Part shown: in pieces, positions 33,793-41,762 of the stretch
How the letters are laid out: each line of letters opens with the position of its first letter
Position numbering within the stretch: position 1 is the stretch's first letter
Assembly (NCBI RefSeq): GCF_016908465.1
Contig: NZ_JAFBDY010000002.1
Location: 1 to 64,000, forward strand
From: Lysinibacillus composti
GTDB lineage: Bacteria; Bacillota; Bacilli; Bacillales_A; Planococcaceae
Length of the DNA stretch: 64,000 bases
Reading direction: 5' to 3'
Notes under the pieces: model-generated
Seen by the model: only the letters and a program-made list of their open reading frames with translations
What the model was told of the DNA's origin: nothing
Databases searched by the model: none
Position numbers and translations under genes: made by a program

Positions 33793-35670
33793 ATGGCAGA
33801 ATTTTATACAATATTAACCTCAATCGGTTTAACTAAATTAGTAAATGCCCAGTTAACGGCTGATAAGTTAAACATTACGCAAATTGCAGTAGGGGATAGC
33901 TTAGGATCATATTATGAACCAACACAAAATTTAACTAAACTTAAAAATGAAAAATGGCGTGGTAACGTAACGAACGTATCACAAGACCAAACTAATCCTA
34001 ATTGGATTGTGGCCGAAGTCGCGATTCCTTCTACTGTTGGTGGATGGATGATTCGCGAAGTCGGCCTTTTTGATGAAGTTGGAGATTTAATTGCGGTTGG
34101 TAAATATCCTGAGACTTACAAACCTATCGCTGCTAACGGTAGTGTAAAGGATTTAATCATTCGGATGATTGTGGAAGTGAATAATGCTAGCAGTGTGGAA
34201 TTGAAAGTTGACCCGACTATTATTACAGCTAGTCGGAAGTATGTTGATGATAAAGTGGCAGTAAGTAGTCAGCAAATAGAAATATTGAAAAGTTTGCGTA
34301 TTAATGTTTTGGATTTCAATGCAAAAACAGATGGAAGCGACAACTTAACAGCATTTCAGTCACTTTCAGATTATGTAAATAATTTGCCGGTATTAGTTTC
34401 GTCTGTAGAAATCGAATTCCCTAGAGGTGAGTTTACTTATTCGGGTGGTCTAGTCTTTAAACGACCTACGAAGCTAGTGGGAGTACTAGGTACTGTACTT
34501 AATTACACTGGTACGGCAAAAGCAGTTGAGTTTGGTAAACCAGATTTAACTATATCTACTTACGATAACGGTATTTATGCTATACAAGACATAGCATTTA
34601 CTGGTGGACTCACTATGACGCATGGTATCTACTTTAATAATTTCCTTACGATGACACGCTTAAATAACGTTCGATTGGTTAACTTTGGGAATCCTAACGC
34701 TTTCGGAATTTGGTATAACGGGAACAACTGGGATTCAGTTATGTTCGCTTGTGAATGGTACAGTGATATTTCTACGAAACAAAATTGGGTACGTGTATAC
34801 AATAACGGAATTAATTCAACAAGACTGCGTGTGCTGTACTGTTTAGGAACCAATCAAAGCACAGACAGAGGTTTTGGAATTTGGTTAGATGGTGCTTGTA
34901 GTGAAGTTGCACATAGTAAAATCGAAGGTTTCGCTCCAAATATTCGTGTTGGAGCACTATCGCCACAGACACGTATATTAGACACATATTTCGAAACAAC
35001 AAATAATGGCGGTTGTATCCAATATGGCGGATCTGTAGATGAAAGTGGAGCTGGAAACTATGTGGTTGGATTACAAATAGTGGGTTGTTATGCAAATATG
35101 CATAATACAGATTTTATTGCTACAACAAGCCATTTCCTTGAGCCGACAACTGATCAAACAGGTTTACAATATGCAAAAGTTGAAAGGAATCATATAGTAG
35201 GAGCCGACAGGGAAATAGTAAAACAAAACTCTCTGGGTAGTCAAATTGGGAATGAAGCTAGTGGAAACACAGGAGATTTTACTGCTATTAATATAAATGG
35301 AAGTGGATGGTCAGGTAATCAGGGGAGTGCACCGACTTTTGAAAATAAGAAAGACGGTTCTTTATATTTAAACTTAAAATCTGGATTAACAGCTAGTCAG
35401 TACATCGGGTTAACAGCAAAAAACTACGATAACAGTCAGTTATTTAAAGTTGAAAGTAGCTCGGTTATTAATAGGGTTGACCACTATGTTAAAGATGACA
35501 GAATCATGGCTTTAAGACGTGACGAAGGAATAGAAAGTGTAAAAGGATTGTTTAGAATAGCGAAACAAAATACTGCATCTGTAGTTGCAACAGGAACAAT
35601 ATTTGAAGACACAGACGGTAAATTGAAATATAAAAACTTGGCTGGGACTGTTGTGGATTTAACGTTGTAA
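33793..35670 (+). CDS. Tail fibre with beta-helix domain
   Basis: 625 residues. N-terminal DUF3751 tail-collar fibre domain (1-160) for baseplate attachment, then NVLDFNAKTDGSDNLTAFQS (about 171-190), the hallmark start of pectate-lyase-superfamily right-handed beta helices, and a C-terminal tip (DTDGKLKYKNLAG). It probably binds, and may cleave, a host surface polysaccharide. The next gene unit is a polysaccharide polymerase, which makes that link interesting. Confidence 0.88.
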   Translation: MAEFYTILTSIGLTKLVNAQLTADKLNITQIAVGDSLGSYYEPTQNLTKLKNEKWRGNVTNVSQDQTNPNWIVAEVAIPSTVGGWMIREVGLFDEVGDLIAVGKYPETYKPIAANGSVKDLIIRMIVEVNNASSVELKVDPTIITASRKYVDDKVAVSSQQIEILKSLRINVLDFNAKTDGSDNLTAFQSLSDYVNNLPVLVSSVEIEFPRGEFTYSGGLVFKRPTKLVGVLGTVLNYTGTAKAVEFGKPDLTISTYDNGIYAIQDIAFTGGLTMTHGIYFNNFLTMTRLNNVRLVNFGNPNAFGIWYNGNNWDSVMFACEWYSDISTKQNWVRVYNNGINSTRLRVLYCLGTNQSTDRGFGIWLDGACSEVAHSKIEGFAPNIRVGALSPQTRILDTYFETTNNGGCIQYGGSVDESGAGNYVVGLQIVGCYANMHNTDFIATTSHFLEPTTDQTGLQYAKVERNHIVGADREIVKQNSLGSQIGNEASGNTGDFTAININGSGWSGNQGSAPTFENKKDGSLYLNLKSGLTASQYIGLTAKNYDNSQLFKVESSSVINRVDHYVKDDRIMALRRDEGIESVKGLFRIAKQNTASVVATGTIFEDTDGKLKYKNLAGTVVDLTL

Positions 35671-35695
35671 TTGTCAGAATGCGATTTGAAAAATA

Positions 35696-35728
35696 AAAAC
35701 CCTACATTAATTTGTAGGGTTTAAAATA
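35696..35728. terminator. Bidirectional terminator, fibre/polymerase
   Basis: AAACCCTACA/TGTAGGGTTT around TTAATT with A/T-rich arms on both sides; serves the convergent fibre and polymerase genes. Confidence 0.85.
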
Positions 35729-36788
35729 AAAATAAATTGTAATATTTAATCGTACCTGTTAAAAATCCTAACACGATAAAGGATACTAATGCACATGTAG
35801 TAATCGGCCAAAAATATTCTTTTCTTTTTAATATAGGGTACCAAATGATTATTGGAATTAAGAACCAAGAGTATCCAGCAATCCTATCAGAATAAGCAAC
35901 AAATCCCATTAATAAATAAACGGAATTAAACGCAATGTAGTATTTTATAAGATTTTTATAGTTATCGTCTTTATAATAAAAATAATATGCTAAAAGGCTT
36001 AACACTAAAAAGATAAAGCTATATAGTAAAAAGTCCGTTCTATTCCCTGAATATACCGATAATGCAGAGGAAGATGCGTATACATCAATTTTTGGCACAA
36101 AATTTAAAAACGGAGTAAGGATGTAAGTTTGCAGATTCAGTATAAAAGCGAACGCAAGCACAAACCAAGTCACGACTAAAAATTTAAGGCTCAAGTTATA
36201 CTTTGTTAAAACAAAAACTATTACAGCAAAAGGAATGGCTGTCCAATGGAAAAGAGATGCGGCAATTAAAAAAAGAATTGATCTAAATTTCACTTTACCG
36301 TCAAAAAATGAGAACGTTAACGCTAAGAAAAGGAATGAAATCGATAAGCCCTGTCTCAAAGCCATAGTAGTATAACTATAAAAGAATACGTATGTTGTAT
36401 AAGAAAACAAAACAATTACAACTTGCCATGGTAAAAACAGTTTGTTTAAAAATTTCATAAATCCGAATAAGAATAAAAACCAAATAATAGCCAAATACAA
36501 ATATGATGAATCTGTAAAGATGGCTACACACCATTGAAGAATAGTCCAAAAAATATCGAATGGAGAGTTTTCTAGAAGGTAACTTAACTCTGTACCAGTT
36601 GACCGTTTAAAACTTAAAATGTACATTGAAGTGTCGTGAATCTGCTCGCGAAAAATTATATTGCGAGAAACAAAAAATAAAATAATGAAAGTTAACACTT
36701 TCGCATTAATGTCATTATTTAATATCGTATTAGGTTTGGAGATAGACATTAAAATGAGTAAGAAAATTAGGACAAGGTAAAACGTCAT
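35721..36788 (-). CDS. EpsG/Wzy-like polysaccharide polymerase
   Basis: 355 residues, about ten membrane helices. EpsG-family features: FREQIHDTSMYILSFKRSTG in the first outer loop, a central YTTMALRQGLSISFLFLALT helix, and HWTAIPFA. The family polymerises repeat units of exopolysaccharide or O-antigen. AAAGGAG lies before the ATG, which overlaps the stop of the upstream small gene. It runs against the tail/lysis genes, so it can be expressed in the lysogen. A role in changing the host surface is inference. Confidence 0.8.
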   Translation of the reverse strand: MTFYLVLIFLLILMSISKPNTILNNDINAKVLTFIILFFVSRNIIFREQIHDTSMYILSFKRSTGTELSYLLENSPFDIFWTILQWCVAIFTDSSYLYLAIIWFLFLFGFMKFLNKLFLPWQVVIVLFSYTTYVFFYSYTTMALRQGLSISFLFLALTFSFFDGKVKFRSILFLIAASLFHWTAIPFAVIVFVLTKYNLSLKFLVVTWFVLAFAFILNLQTYILTPFLNFVPKIDVYASSSALSVYSGNRTDFLLYSFIFLVLSLLAYYFYYKDDNYKNLIKYYIAFNSVYLLMGFVAYSDRIAGYSWFLIPIIIWYPILKRKEYFWPITTCALVSFIVLGFLTGTIKYYNLFLF

Positions 36789-36964
36789 AAGTTAACTCCT
36801 TTGTTAAGAAACATGAAAAAAATAACAACTGTTAATAAAGCAAGAAAAAGTGAGCAAGAAATAGCTAAGTATTTCATTGGTTTTGATTTTTTTGATAAAC
36901 GCTCAAGTTGTTTAAGAACAATACCAATTAATAAAGAAAAGATTAATATCAATAATAAATTCAT
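36785..36964 (-). CDS. 59-residue two-helix membrane protein
   Basis: Minus-strand ATG at 36964 with AAGGAGG upstream; opens MNLLLILIFSLLIGIVLKQL, then a basic loop (ERLSKKSKPMKY) and a second helix, ending at TGA 36787-36785 which overlaps the polymerase ATG. Tight coupling implies a partner of the polymerase, perhaps a regulator or subunit. No family recognised. Confidence 0.7.
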   Translation of the reverse strand: MNLLLILIFSLLIGIVLKQLERLSKKSKPMKYLAISCSLFLALLTVVIFFMFLNKGVNL

Positions 36965-36986
36965 TTGTATGCCTCCTTGGACAATC

Positions 36987-37137
36987 TAATTATATACAAT
37001 TAGAAAGTGAGAGGGAAGGGTGGGTTTATTTTGCCATAAGTAATGAATATTAGTCCCGTATTGTTGAGTAACTATGAAAATAGTAAAATAGCAAAAACTT
37101 ATTAAAGGTAAGTCCTTCCCTTTGTCGAATTAAGTAG
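36987..37137. promoter_or_regulatory. Control region between cassette and lysis genes
   Basis: CTAATT-ATATAC-AATTAG (36987-37004) is a palindrome holding a minus-strand TATAAT for the polymerase cassette. GGGAAGG (about 37012) and CCTTCCC (about 37112) are complementary ~100 bases apart. No gene is supported in 36990-37137. Confidence 0.4.
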
Positions 37138-37155
37138 ATGAAAGGAGGGGTTATA

Positions 37156-37386
37156 ATGTTTGATAATGTAGATATTTATTTGTATCCGGTTCAAGTAGAA
37201 CAATCAAGCGGTATTGAAGTTACCTATTTTTGGGAAATTAAAGTTTCTGACATAAATGGAGAAATATATGTATCTGCTGAAGAAAAAAGTTTTGGTATTA
37301 ATATCCCTTGGGTAAAGAGTGAAGAGCCGAATAAAGAAAGAGCGGTATTTGCACTCTCTGGCATTTGTCATAACAGAAGTAAATAA
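37156..37386 (+). CDS. Hypothetical phage protein before holin
   Basis: 76 residues, beta-rich, acidic. The start at 37156 has AAAGGAGGGG. Contains VTYFWEIKVSDINGEIYVSA. Not recognised; has its own terminator. Confidence 0.6.
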   Translation: MFDNVDIYLYPVQVEQSSGIEVTYFWEIKVSDINGEIYVSAEEKSFGINIPWVKSEEPNKERAVFALSGICHNRSK

Positions 37387-37401
37387 ACTAACTTTTAAAG
37401 A

Positions 37402-37427
37402 AGCACTCTCAAATGAGGGTGCTTTTT
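37402..37427 (+). terminator. Terminator before holin
   Basis: AGCACTCTC/GAGGGTGCT around AAAT with a T5 tail. Confidence 0.8.
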
Positions 37428-37494
37428 ATATTTCAATAAGACCTAAGAAATGCACTGTGCCGAGCAGTGATATAAACATTGGGTAGGTGTACAA

Positions 37495-37938
37495 ATGGAA
37501 AATAAAATAGCATTAGTAACTGGAATTTTAGGTGCAATTGTATCGTATATGTTTGATTTAGTGGGGGTAGCTGTGTCTATCCTCATTTTATTTATGCTTG
37601 CAGACTATATAACTGGGTTAGTAGCCGCGGGCATAAATAAAGAGTTAAATAGTCGAGTAGGATTAACAGGTTTTGCTAGAAAAATGTACATTTTAGTGTT
37701 GATCGGAATGATTTATGCATTAGAATTTACAGCTAGCCATTATGCGGAATTTGATATTTTTGGTGGTTACATAGGTGATGGTGCAGCTTTTGCTTATATT
37801 GCCATCGAATTCATTTCAATCGCAGAGAATGGCGTGAAAATGGGTGCTCCTATGCCTCCTTTTGTGAAAAACATATTAAAAATTGTAAAAGAAAAAGCTG
37901 GATTGAAAGAAGAAGGTGATCAAAATGAAAACAACTGA
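37495..37938 (+). CDS. Phage holin, Cph1/phi29-like family
   Basis: 147 residues, three membrane helices (about 5-25, 27-50, 68-85). ADYITGLVAAGINKELNSRVG is the family signature loop. Forms the membrane lesion that releases the amidase. The C-terminal charged tail overlaps the amidase start by 14 bases. Confidence 0.9.
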   Translation: MENKIALVTGILGAIVSYMFDLVGVAVSILILFMLADYITGLVAAGINKELNSRVGLTGFARKMYILVLIGMIYALEFTASHYAEFDIFGGYIGDGAAFAYIAIEFISIAENGVKMGAPMPPFVKNILKIVKEKAGLKEEGDQNENN

Positions 37939-38680
37939 AATCGAACTTCATCCTGGGCATTGGGAAAATGAAAACAGTGGGGCAACTGGCATTATTAAAG
38001 AGGTGGAAGAAGCTCGAAAGGTCACTAAACGAGTTTATGAAATATTAAAGGCATCGAAAGTTCCAACAACTTACTTCGAAGATAATACATCCACCAACCA
38101 ATCACAGAACTTAAATACGCTTGTTAAGGAGCATAACAAGGACCAAAACGGATTAGTAGTTTCAATTCATTTTAATGCATCTGGCGGAACAAGTGATAAA
38201 GGTATTGGAACCGAGGTTCTATACTACGATCAAAAAGAATTAGCGGAGAATGTAGCGAAAGCCATTTCGAATGTAAGTGGGTTGAAAAATCGAGGAGCTA
38301 AACAACATAAAAATTTAGCTGTATTAACTCAAACTTATGAACCAGCGATACTAATCGAAGTTTGCTTTGTTAACGACAGCACAGACGTAGCACTTTATCG
38401 CAGGGACTTTGAGAAAATCTGCTACGCAATCGCAAAGGAATTAGCTGTTTACCTAGGTGTAAACATCGAAGAAGGTGAAAAAGAATTGCAATTCACTAGC
38501 CCAACATTACGAAAAATGTATGAAGAACGTTTAGCTTCACCAGGTACGGCAAAGTTATTGGATGATGCAGCTGTGGAAGTACTGGGGTATAAATCGAAGT
38601 TAATTAACGGACGATTATCTGATGGCGATCTAAACGCTATGGCCATTGAATTAGCCGTACATTTTGCAAAGAAGTGTTAA
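37925..38680 (+). CDS. N-acetylmuramoyl-L-alanine amidase (endolysin)
   Basis: 251 residues. Amidase_3 zinc domain (1-175): HPGHW near 9-13, SIHFNAS near 79 and IEVCFVN near 140 supply the His and Glu residues. The C-terminal ~60 residues (LRKMYEERLASPGTAKLLDD) are a probable wall-binding module. No signal peptide, so it depends on the holin. ATG 37925 has GAAGGTGAT upstream. Confidence 0.92.
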   Translation: MKTTEIELHPGHWENENSGATGIIKEVEEARKVTKRVYEILKASKVPTTYFEDNTSTNQSQNLNTLVKEHNKDQNGLVVSIHFNASGGTSDKGIGTEVLYYDQKELAENVAKAISNVSGLKNRGAKQHKNLAVLTQTYEPAILIEVCFVNDSTDVALYRRDFEKICYAIAKELAVYLGVNIEEGEKELQFTSPTLRKMYEERLASPGTAKLLDDAAVEVLGYKSKLINGRLSDGDLNAMAIELAVHFAKKC

Positions 38681-38770
38681 GTTTATGTAAATCGTCTTGA
38701 AAATTAATACAGAATTTGTAATATGTTAATTAGATACGAATGCCATACACGTATTGTGAACTAAATGAGG

Positions 38771-38809
38771 AAGACCGCATTTCACTTAATTGTGAGTGCG
38801 GTCTTTTAT
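38771..38809 (+). terminator. Late operon terminator
   Basis: A ~14-bp stem (38771-38785 with 38792-38805) plus T4 tail closes the lysis module. Confidence 0.85.
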
Positions 38810-38812
38810 TAT

Positions 38813-38842
38813 TTGCTAAAACAGGAACATTTGTTCTATAAT
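38813..38842 (+). promoter_or_regulatory. Promoter with candidate LexA box
   Basis: TTGCTA, an 18-bp spacer and TATAAT (38837-38842). The spacer ends in GAACATTTGTTC (38825-38836), a GAAC-N4-GTTC site of the Gram-positive LexA/DinR type. The box touching the -10 would block RNA polymerase until DNA damage. Confidence 0.65.
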
Positions 38843-38877
38843 CATTTCATATAATAGGAACGGTTGGAGGTGTCGGG

Positions 38878-39099
38878 ATGAAAGGTCAATTACTGAAAGC
38901 GCAAGAACGAAAGCAACTTGTTGATATTATGTACATATCCAAAACGGGCGAAATCACTAAAAGACGCATTAAAATTTCAAAAGTCATAGGAGATAAATTT
39001 ACTGCTTATTGTTTCACCAAACATTCGTCTCGAACTTTTATTATTGAAAACGTACTCGCATTGGTCCCATTAGTTCGAAAAGAGCGTGAAGTGATATGA
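38878..39099 (+). CDS. Small WYL-like protein, SOS-linked
   Basis: 73 residues; the core (VDIMYISKTGEITKRRIKIS, KFTAYCFTKHSSRTF) is like one WYL beta domain. Similar small proteins stand next to Y-family polymerase genes in Bacillus mobile elements; no polymerase is present here. GGAGGTG precedes the ATG; overlaps the next gene by 4 bases. Confidence 0.65.
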   Translation: MKGQLLKAQERKQLVDIMYISKTGEITKRRIKISKVIGDKFTAYCFTKHSSRTFIIENVLALVPLVRKEREVI

Positions 39100-39473
39100 T
39101 TGATTTCCAAGTAGAAGAGTTGATACATAGACAAATTATTATTAATTTAACCATTCGAACATTAGAACGCGAGCGGAAACATCTTGATGATCTAAAGATG
39201 AAAAACGCTTTTAATCTTTGGATAGATAAGCAAGTGAAAGAACTGCAACAACTGTTACGTGAGATAAAATCGGATTTGGGGAAAAAAGGAGTTAAAATCC
39301 AATCCGAAGAAATTGATGGAGTATTTACTGTTTATACTATCCTTGATAAAGGGAAGGATTATGAACGAAGATATTCTAATGTTGCTTTACGAAATTGGTG
39401 TGAAGAGGAAGTTAAAAGGGTGCTTGGATTAGAGCATCGAGATACTGAAGACGGAATGAAATCGCCAGGTTGA
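39096..39473 (+). CDS. Hypothetical protein, SOS-linked (YolD-like position)
   Basis: 125 residues: an N-terminal helical region rich in E/R/K, then a small beta part (EEIDGVFTVYTILDKGKDYE). Occupies the position of YolD in yolD-uvrX type operons. Family not certain. Ends inside the downstream terminator. Confidence 0.55.
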   Translation: MIDFQVEELIHRQIIINLTIRTLERERKHLDDLKMKNAFNLWIDKQVKELQQLLREIKSDLGKKGVKIQSEEIDGVFTVYTILDKGKDYERRYSNVALRNWCEEEVKRVLGLEHRDTEDGMKSPG

Positions 39474-39491
39474 TAATCTGGCGGTTTTTTT
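39463..39491 (+). terminator. Terminator of SOS pair
   Basis: CGCCAG/CTGGCG stem with a T7 tail; the stop codon of the preceding gene lies in the loop. Confidence 0.75.
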
Positions 39492-39499
39492 ACAAACAA

Positions 39500-39521
39500 A
39501 AAGCCACTCAAAAGAGTGACT
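39500..39521 (-). terminator. Terminator of leftward partition operon
   Basis: GCCACTC/GAGTGAC with one mismatch around AAAA. The minus-strand tail is T-rich. Confidence 0.6.
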
Positions 39522-39531
39522 TACTTTTATT

Positions 39532-39663
39532 TTAGTCTTCCATTTCTTCAAGTATTTCATCTAACCCGTATTCGATGCCATGCTGATAACCACGTTTATA
39601 GAAAAATACGCACGTAGCCCCAAATATTCCGATTAAAATGAAATCCCCAATGCCTAAAAGCAT
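39532..39663 (-). CDS. 43-residue single-pass membrane protein
   Basis: Minus-strand ATG at 39663 after AAAGGAGTGG. One membrane helix (about 5-22, GDFILIGIFGATCVFFY) then an acidic C-terminal tail (GLDEILEEMED). Follows the partition genes by 14 bases, so probably last gene of that operon. Function unknown. Confidence 0.6.
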   Translation of the reverse strand: MLLGIGDFILIGIFGATCVFFYKRGYQHGIEYGLDEILEEMED

Positions 39664-39677
39664 TTATCCACTCCTTT

Positions 39678-39902
39678 TTATAATTCGATTTCAAAATCTT
39701 TCGGATCGTATTTCTTTTCTTTCTTCACTTTTTCTATTATAGATAAATCCTCCAGAGCACCACCAGTTAATTGGTCAGCTTGTATTAAGCGTTTAACATA
39801 AACACTAAAACTTTTTTTCGTTTCTGCGTATGCTAATAATTGCATTTCAACTTCATCTGATAAATCGAAACTAATTGATTTTATTTTGCGATTTTCCTTC
39901 AT
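39678..39902 (-). CDS. Second ribbon-helix-helix-like protein
   Basis: 74 residues. The N-terminal half (KIKSISFDLSDEVEMQLLAY, SVYVKRLIQADQ) parallels the ParR-like protein just upstream (KIVPISLNLEDETESKLFEH, SRYLKRLIYDDL), so the two look like a duplicated pair. GGGGTGG before the ATG. Could be a paralogous DNA-binding adaptor or an operon regulator. Confidence 0.65.
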   Translation of the reverse strand: MKENRKIKSISFDLSDEVEMQLLAYAETKKSFSVYVKRLIQADQLTGGALEDLSIIEKVKKEKKYDPKDFEIEL

Positions 39903-39967
39903 TTAGTGCCACCCCTTCACAAACCATATAAAAATAGTTCGTGAAGAGGGAGATGATTTCCTTTATA

Positions 39968-40186
39968 TTACAAGAAACTCTCCATTGCTTCTGCATCATT
40001 GAAATCAATATCATCCACTTGTACAGTTGTTGTAATTAAATTTCCAACTTGCATTAAATCATCGTAGATCAATCTCTTTAAATAACGACTGCGATTACCT
40101 TTTTTATTTAGATGTTCGAATAACTTACTTTCTGTTTCATCTTCTAAGTTCAGTGAAATTGGAACAATTTTTCTGATATTACTCAC
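39968..40186 (-). CDS. parR: ParR-like partition adaptor (RHH)
   Basis: 72 residues. Ribbon-helix-helix N-terminus (ISLNLEDETESKLFEHL) and an acidic C-terminal tail ending DFNDAEAMESFL, as in ParR/StbB proteins whose C-terminus contacts the ParM filament. GTG start overlaps the ParM stop by 4 bases. It should bind the repeats upstream of parM. Confidence 0.75.
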   Translation of the reverse strand: MSNIRKIVPISLNLEDETESKLFEHLNKKGNRSRYLKRLIYDDLMQVGNLITTTVQVDDIDFNDAEAMESFL

Positions 40187-41043
40187 TTAAATGCCCCCTT
40201 ACCAAGAGTGTAAAACCCAACTGCGTTTGCAAATGTTGCAGGAACGGTCATAAAATCGTACTCTCTACGTAGTTTCGGTTGGACGGCTTGCGCATTAGGG
40301 AATTGTTTTTGAATGTAAGGAAGAATTGTGTCTGTTACACCACCACACACGTAGACTTCACTATCTTTTTTCCATTTAAGTTTTGTTGCGTGTTGATAGA
40401 TTGCTCTGGCTACCGCATCTAGATCCTTCTGATTTTTAAGTGTTTCCATTCCAACGCTCATAGTTCCTGAAGTGTGGTGAATGTAGTGCTTTTCAAAAAC
40501 GGTTGCCATGTTAACTGTACCTGAACCTATGTCAATGATTTTAGCGGAGTGCATTGAAGGATTTGACCAAAATGCTGCAGAACCTTCCATTGCAACTTTG
40601 GCATCTTTTATTTCAAATTTGATACGTTGCCTATTCACAGTAAAGTCGTGTTCTCCAATAATCATGTCGATGATTTTTATTTTTTCTCCAGCTTTGTGCA
40701 TGACAATCGGTTGACCTACAACAACGTAGATGGAACTTATATCTAATGAATATTTAGTGATGTACCTATAGATAGCGAGTAGTATACGAATCTTTGAATC
40801 CTCATGAGCTTTTGTATCCCCGTAAGTTGCCCCTGTTCCAAACTCATTCTCATAAATAGCGATGGTACCAGCGTAACCTTTGCGTCCGTCAATCTCGAAT
40901 TCCATATCATCTTGGCCAAAAGTTTCTTCAACATCCCTTTCAAACCAATCGCAAATGTTTGTTCGGAAAGTGTCGACACCGTGAACTCCAGCAACCTTCG
41001 CTTTGTAATTGCCCGCATCAATACCAAGAATCAATTTATCCAT
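40183..41043 (-). CDS. parM: ParM-like actin (plasmid segregation) protein
   Basis: 286 residues, actin/ASKHA ATPase. Phosphate-1 loop GIDAGNYKAKV (7-17), phosphate-2 loop IDIGSGTVNMA (about 169-179) and adenosine motif VCGGVTDT (about 233-240). StbA/ParM/Alp-type proteins push plasmid copies apart by filament growth. AAAGGAGA before the ATG. Followed by parR in a coupled operon. Finding it in an integrating prophage is unusual. Confidence 0.87.
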   Translation of the reverse strand: MDKLILGIDAGNYKAKVAGVHGVDTFRTNICDWFERDVEETFGQDDMEFEIDGRKGYAGTIAIYENEFGTGATYGDTKAHEDSKIRILLAIYRYITKYSLDISSIYVVVGQPIVMHKAGEKIKIIDMIIGEHDFTVNRQRIKFEIKDAKVAMEGSAAFWSNPSMHSAKIIDIGSGTVNMATVFEKHYIHHTSGTMSVGMETLKNQKDLDAVARAIYQHATKLKWKKDSEVYVCGGVTDTILPYIQKQFPNAQAVQPKLRREYDFMTVPATFANAVGFYTLGKGAFK

Positions 41044-41057
41044 TTCATTCTCCTTTC

Positions 41058-41116
41058 GTAATACGAATGTAATACATGTTATGGTTGAAAATAATAATAT
41101 ATTACACTCGTAATAC
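41058..41116. promoter_or_regulatory. parM promoter/operator repeats
   Basis: GTAATAC occurs at 41058, 41069 (11 bases apart) and 41110, with the inverse ATATTACA at 41099. They flank the minus-strand promoter area and the parM ribosome site. Probable ParR operator and part of the centromere. Confidence 0.65.
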
Positions 41117-41157
41117 AGAATATTTCGGTGGGGGAGTACATAAAATGAATCATCCTT

Positions 41158-41196
41158 GGGAATCTTCAGGGAACGTCTAGGGAATGTAAAGGTAAT
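41158..41196 (+). repeat. 11-bp iteron array, candidate parC centromere
   Basis: GGGAAT (41158), GGGAAC (41169), GGGAAT (41180) and GGTAAT (41191) recur at exactly 11-base steps, with a further GGAATC at 41208. Plasmid R1 parC also uses 11-bp repeats next to the parM promoter. Lies in the 207-base gap upstream of parM. Confidence 0.7.
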
Positions 41197-41250
41197 CTAT
41201 AAGTCTAGGAATCATTCCTTAAGAAAAGTTGGGCGAGGGAGGTAAGAGAG

Positions 41251-41748
41251 GTGCAAAAAGAGGAGCGAAAAGTTCGGTCTGATAAAAAAATTGATGTTAA
41301 GCCGACAGTATCCATCATTTTGAAAAATCAACTATTCACACTTTCTCAGTTGTTCGACGAACCAGTCAAAGACGTTGCAGAACATATTTGTAAAGAAGCT
41401 GCAAATTCAAAATTTATAATAGAAGATATTTGTAAATGGTTCAGACGAAATTACTTTTATAGAAATACGGTTGCACTTGGAGATCCAAATAGGCCAAAGC
41501 TAAAAATAAAGTCGAGAGGGGAAACAAGCAAAGTAACTATTCGATTCAAGCGAAACGACTACGATGTATTATGTAATTTAGCACACGCATTAGATATCAC
41601 CCCAACATCCACAGCTGGAGTTTTAATAAGGATGTCCATAAGAAATCCTAAATTCATGTCAGAGTTTGTCCAAATGTATTTTTCCCATTTGGGTGAAGAT
41701 AGAAAAAGGAAAATTGATTTATTTTTGAAGGGCATTCATGAAAATTAA
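41251..41748 (+). CDS. Plasmid-type hypothetical protein beside par locus
   Basis: 165 residues from GTG, GAGGGAGG upstream. Two similar-looking helical halves: KNQLFTLSQLFDEPVKDVAE near 27-46 and KRNDYDVLCNLAHALDITPT near 107-126, which suggests an internal repeat of an RHH/HTH-like unit. I recall related proteins from Bacillus plasmids but cannot name a family. Divergent from parM across the repeat array, so a replication or copy-control role is possible. Confidence 0.6.
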   Translation: MQKEERKVRSDKKIDVKPTVSIILKNQLFTLSQLFDEPVKDVAEHICKEAANSKFIIEDICKWFRRNYFYRNTVALGDPNRPKLKIKSRGETSKVTIRFKRNDYDVLCNLAHALDITPTSTAGVLIRMSIRNPKFMSEFVQMYFSHLGEDRKRKIDLFLKGIHEN

Positions 41749-41762
41749 AAAGGAGTGTAAAA

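Noticed and set aside
36801-36989. Plus-strand 62-codon ORF opposite the small membrane protein
   Set aside because: The minus-strand frame has a clear ribosome site and overlaps the polymerase start; the plus frame has neither.
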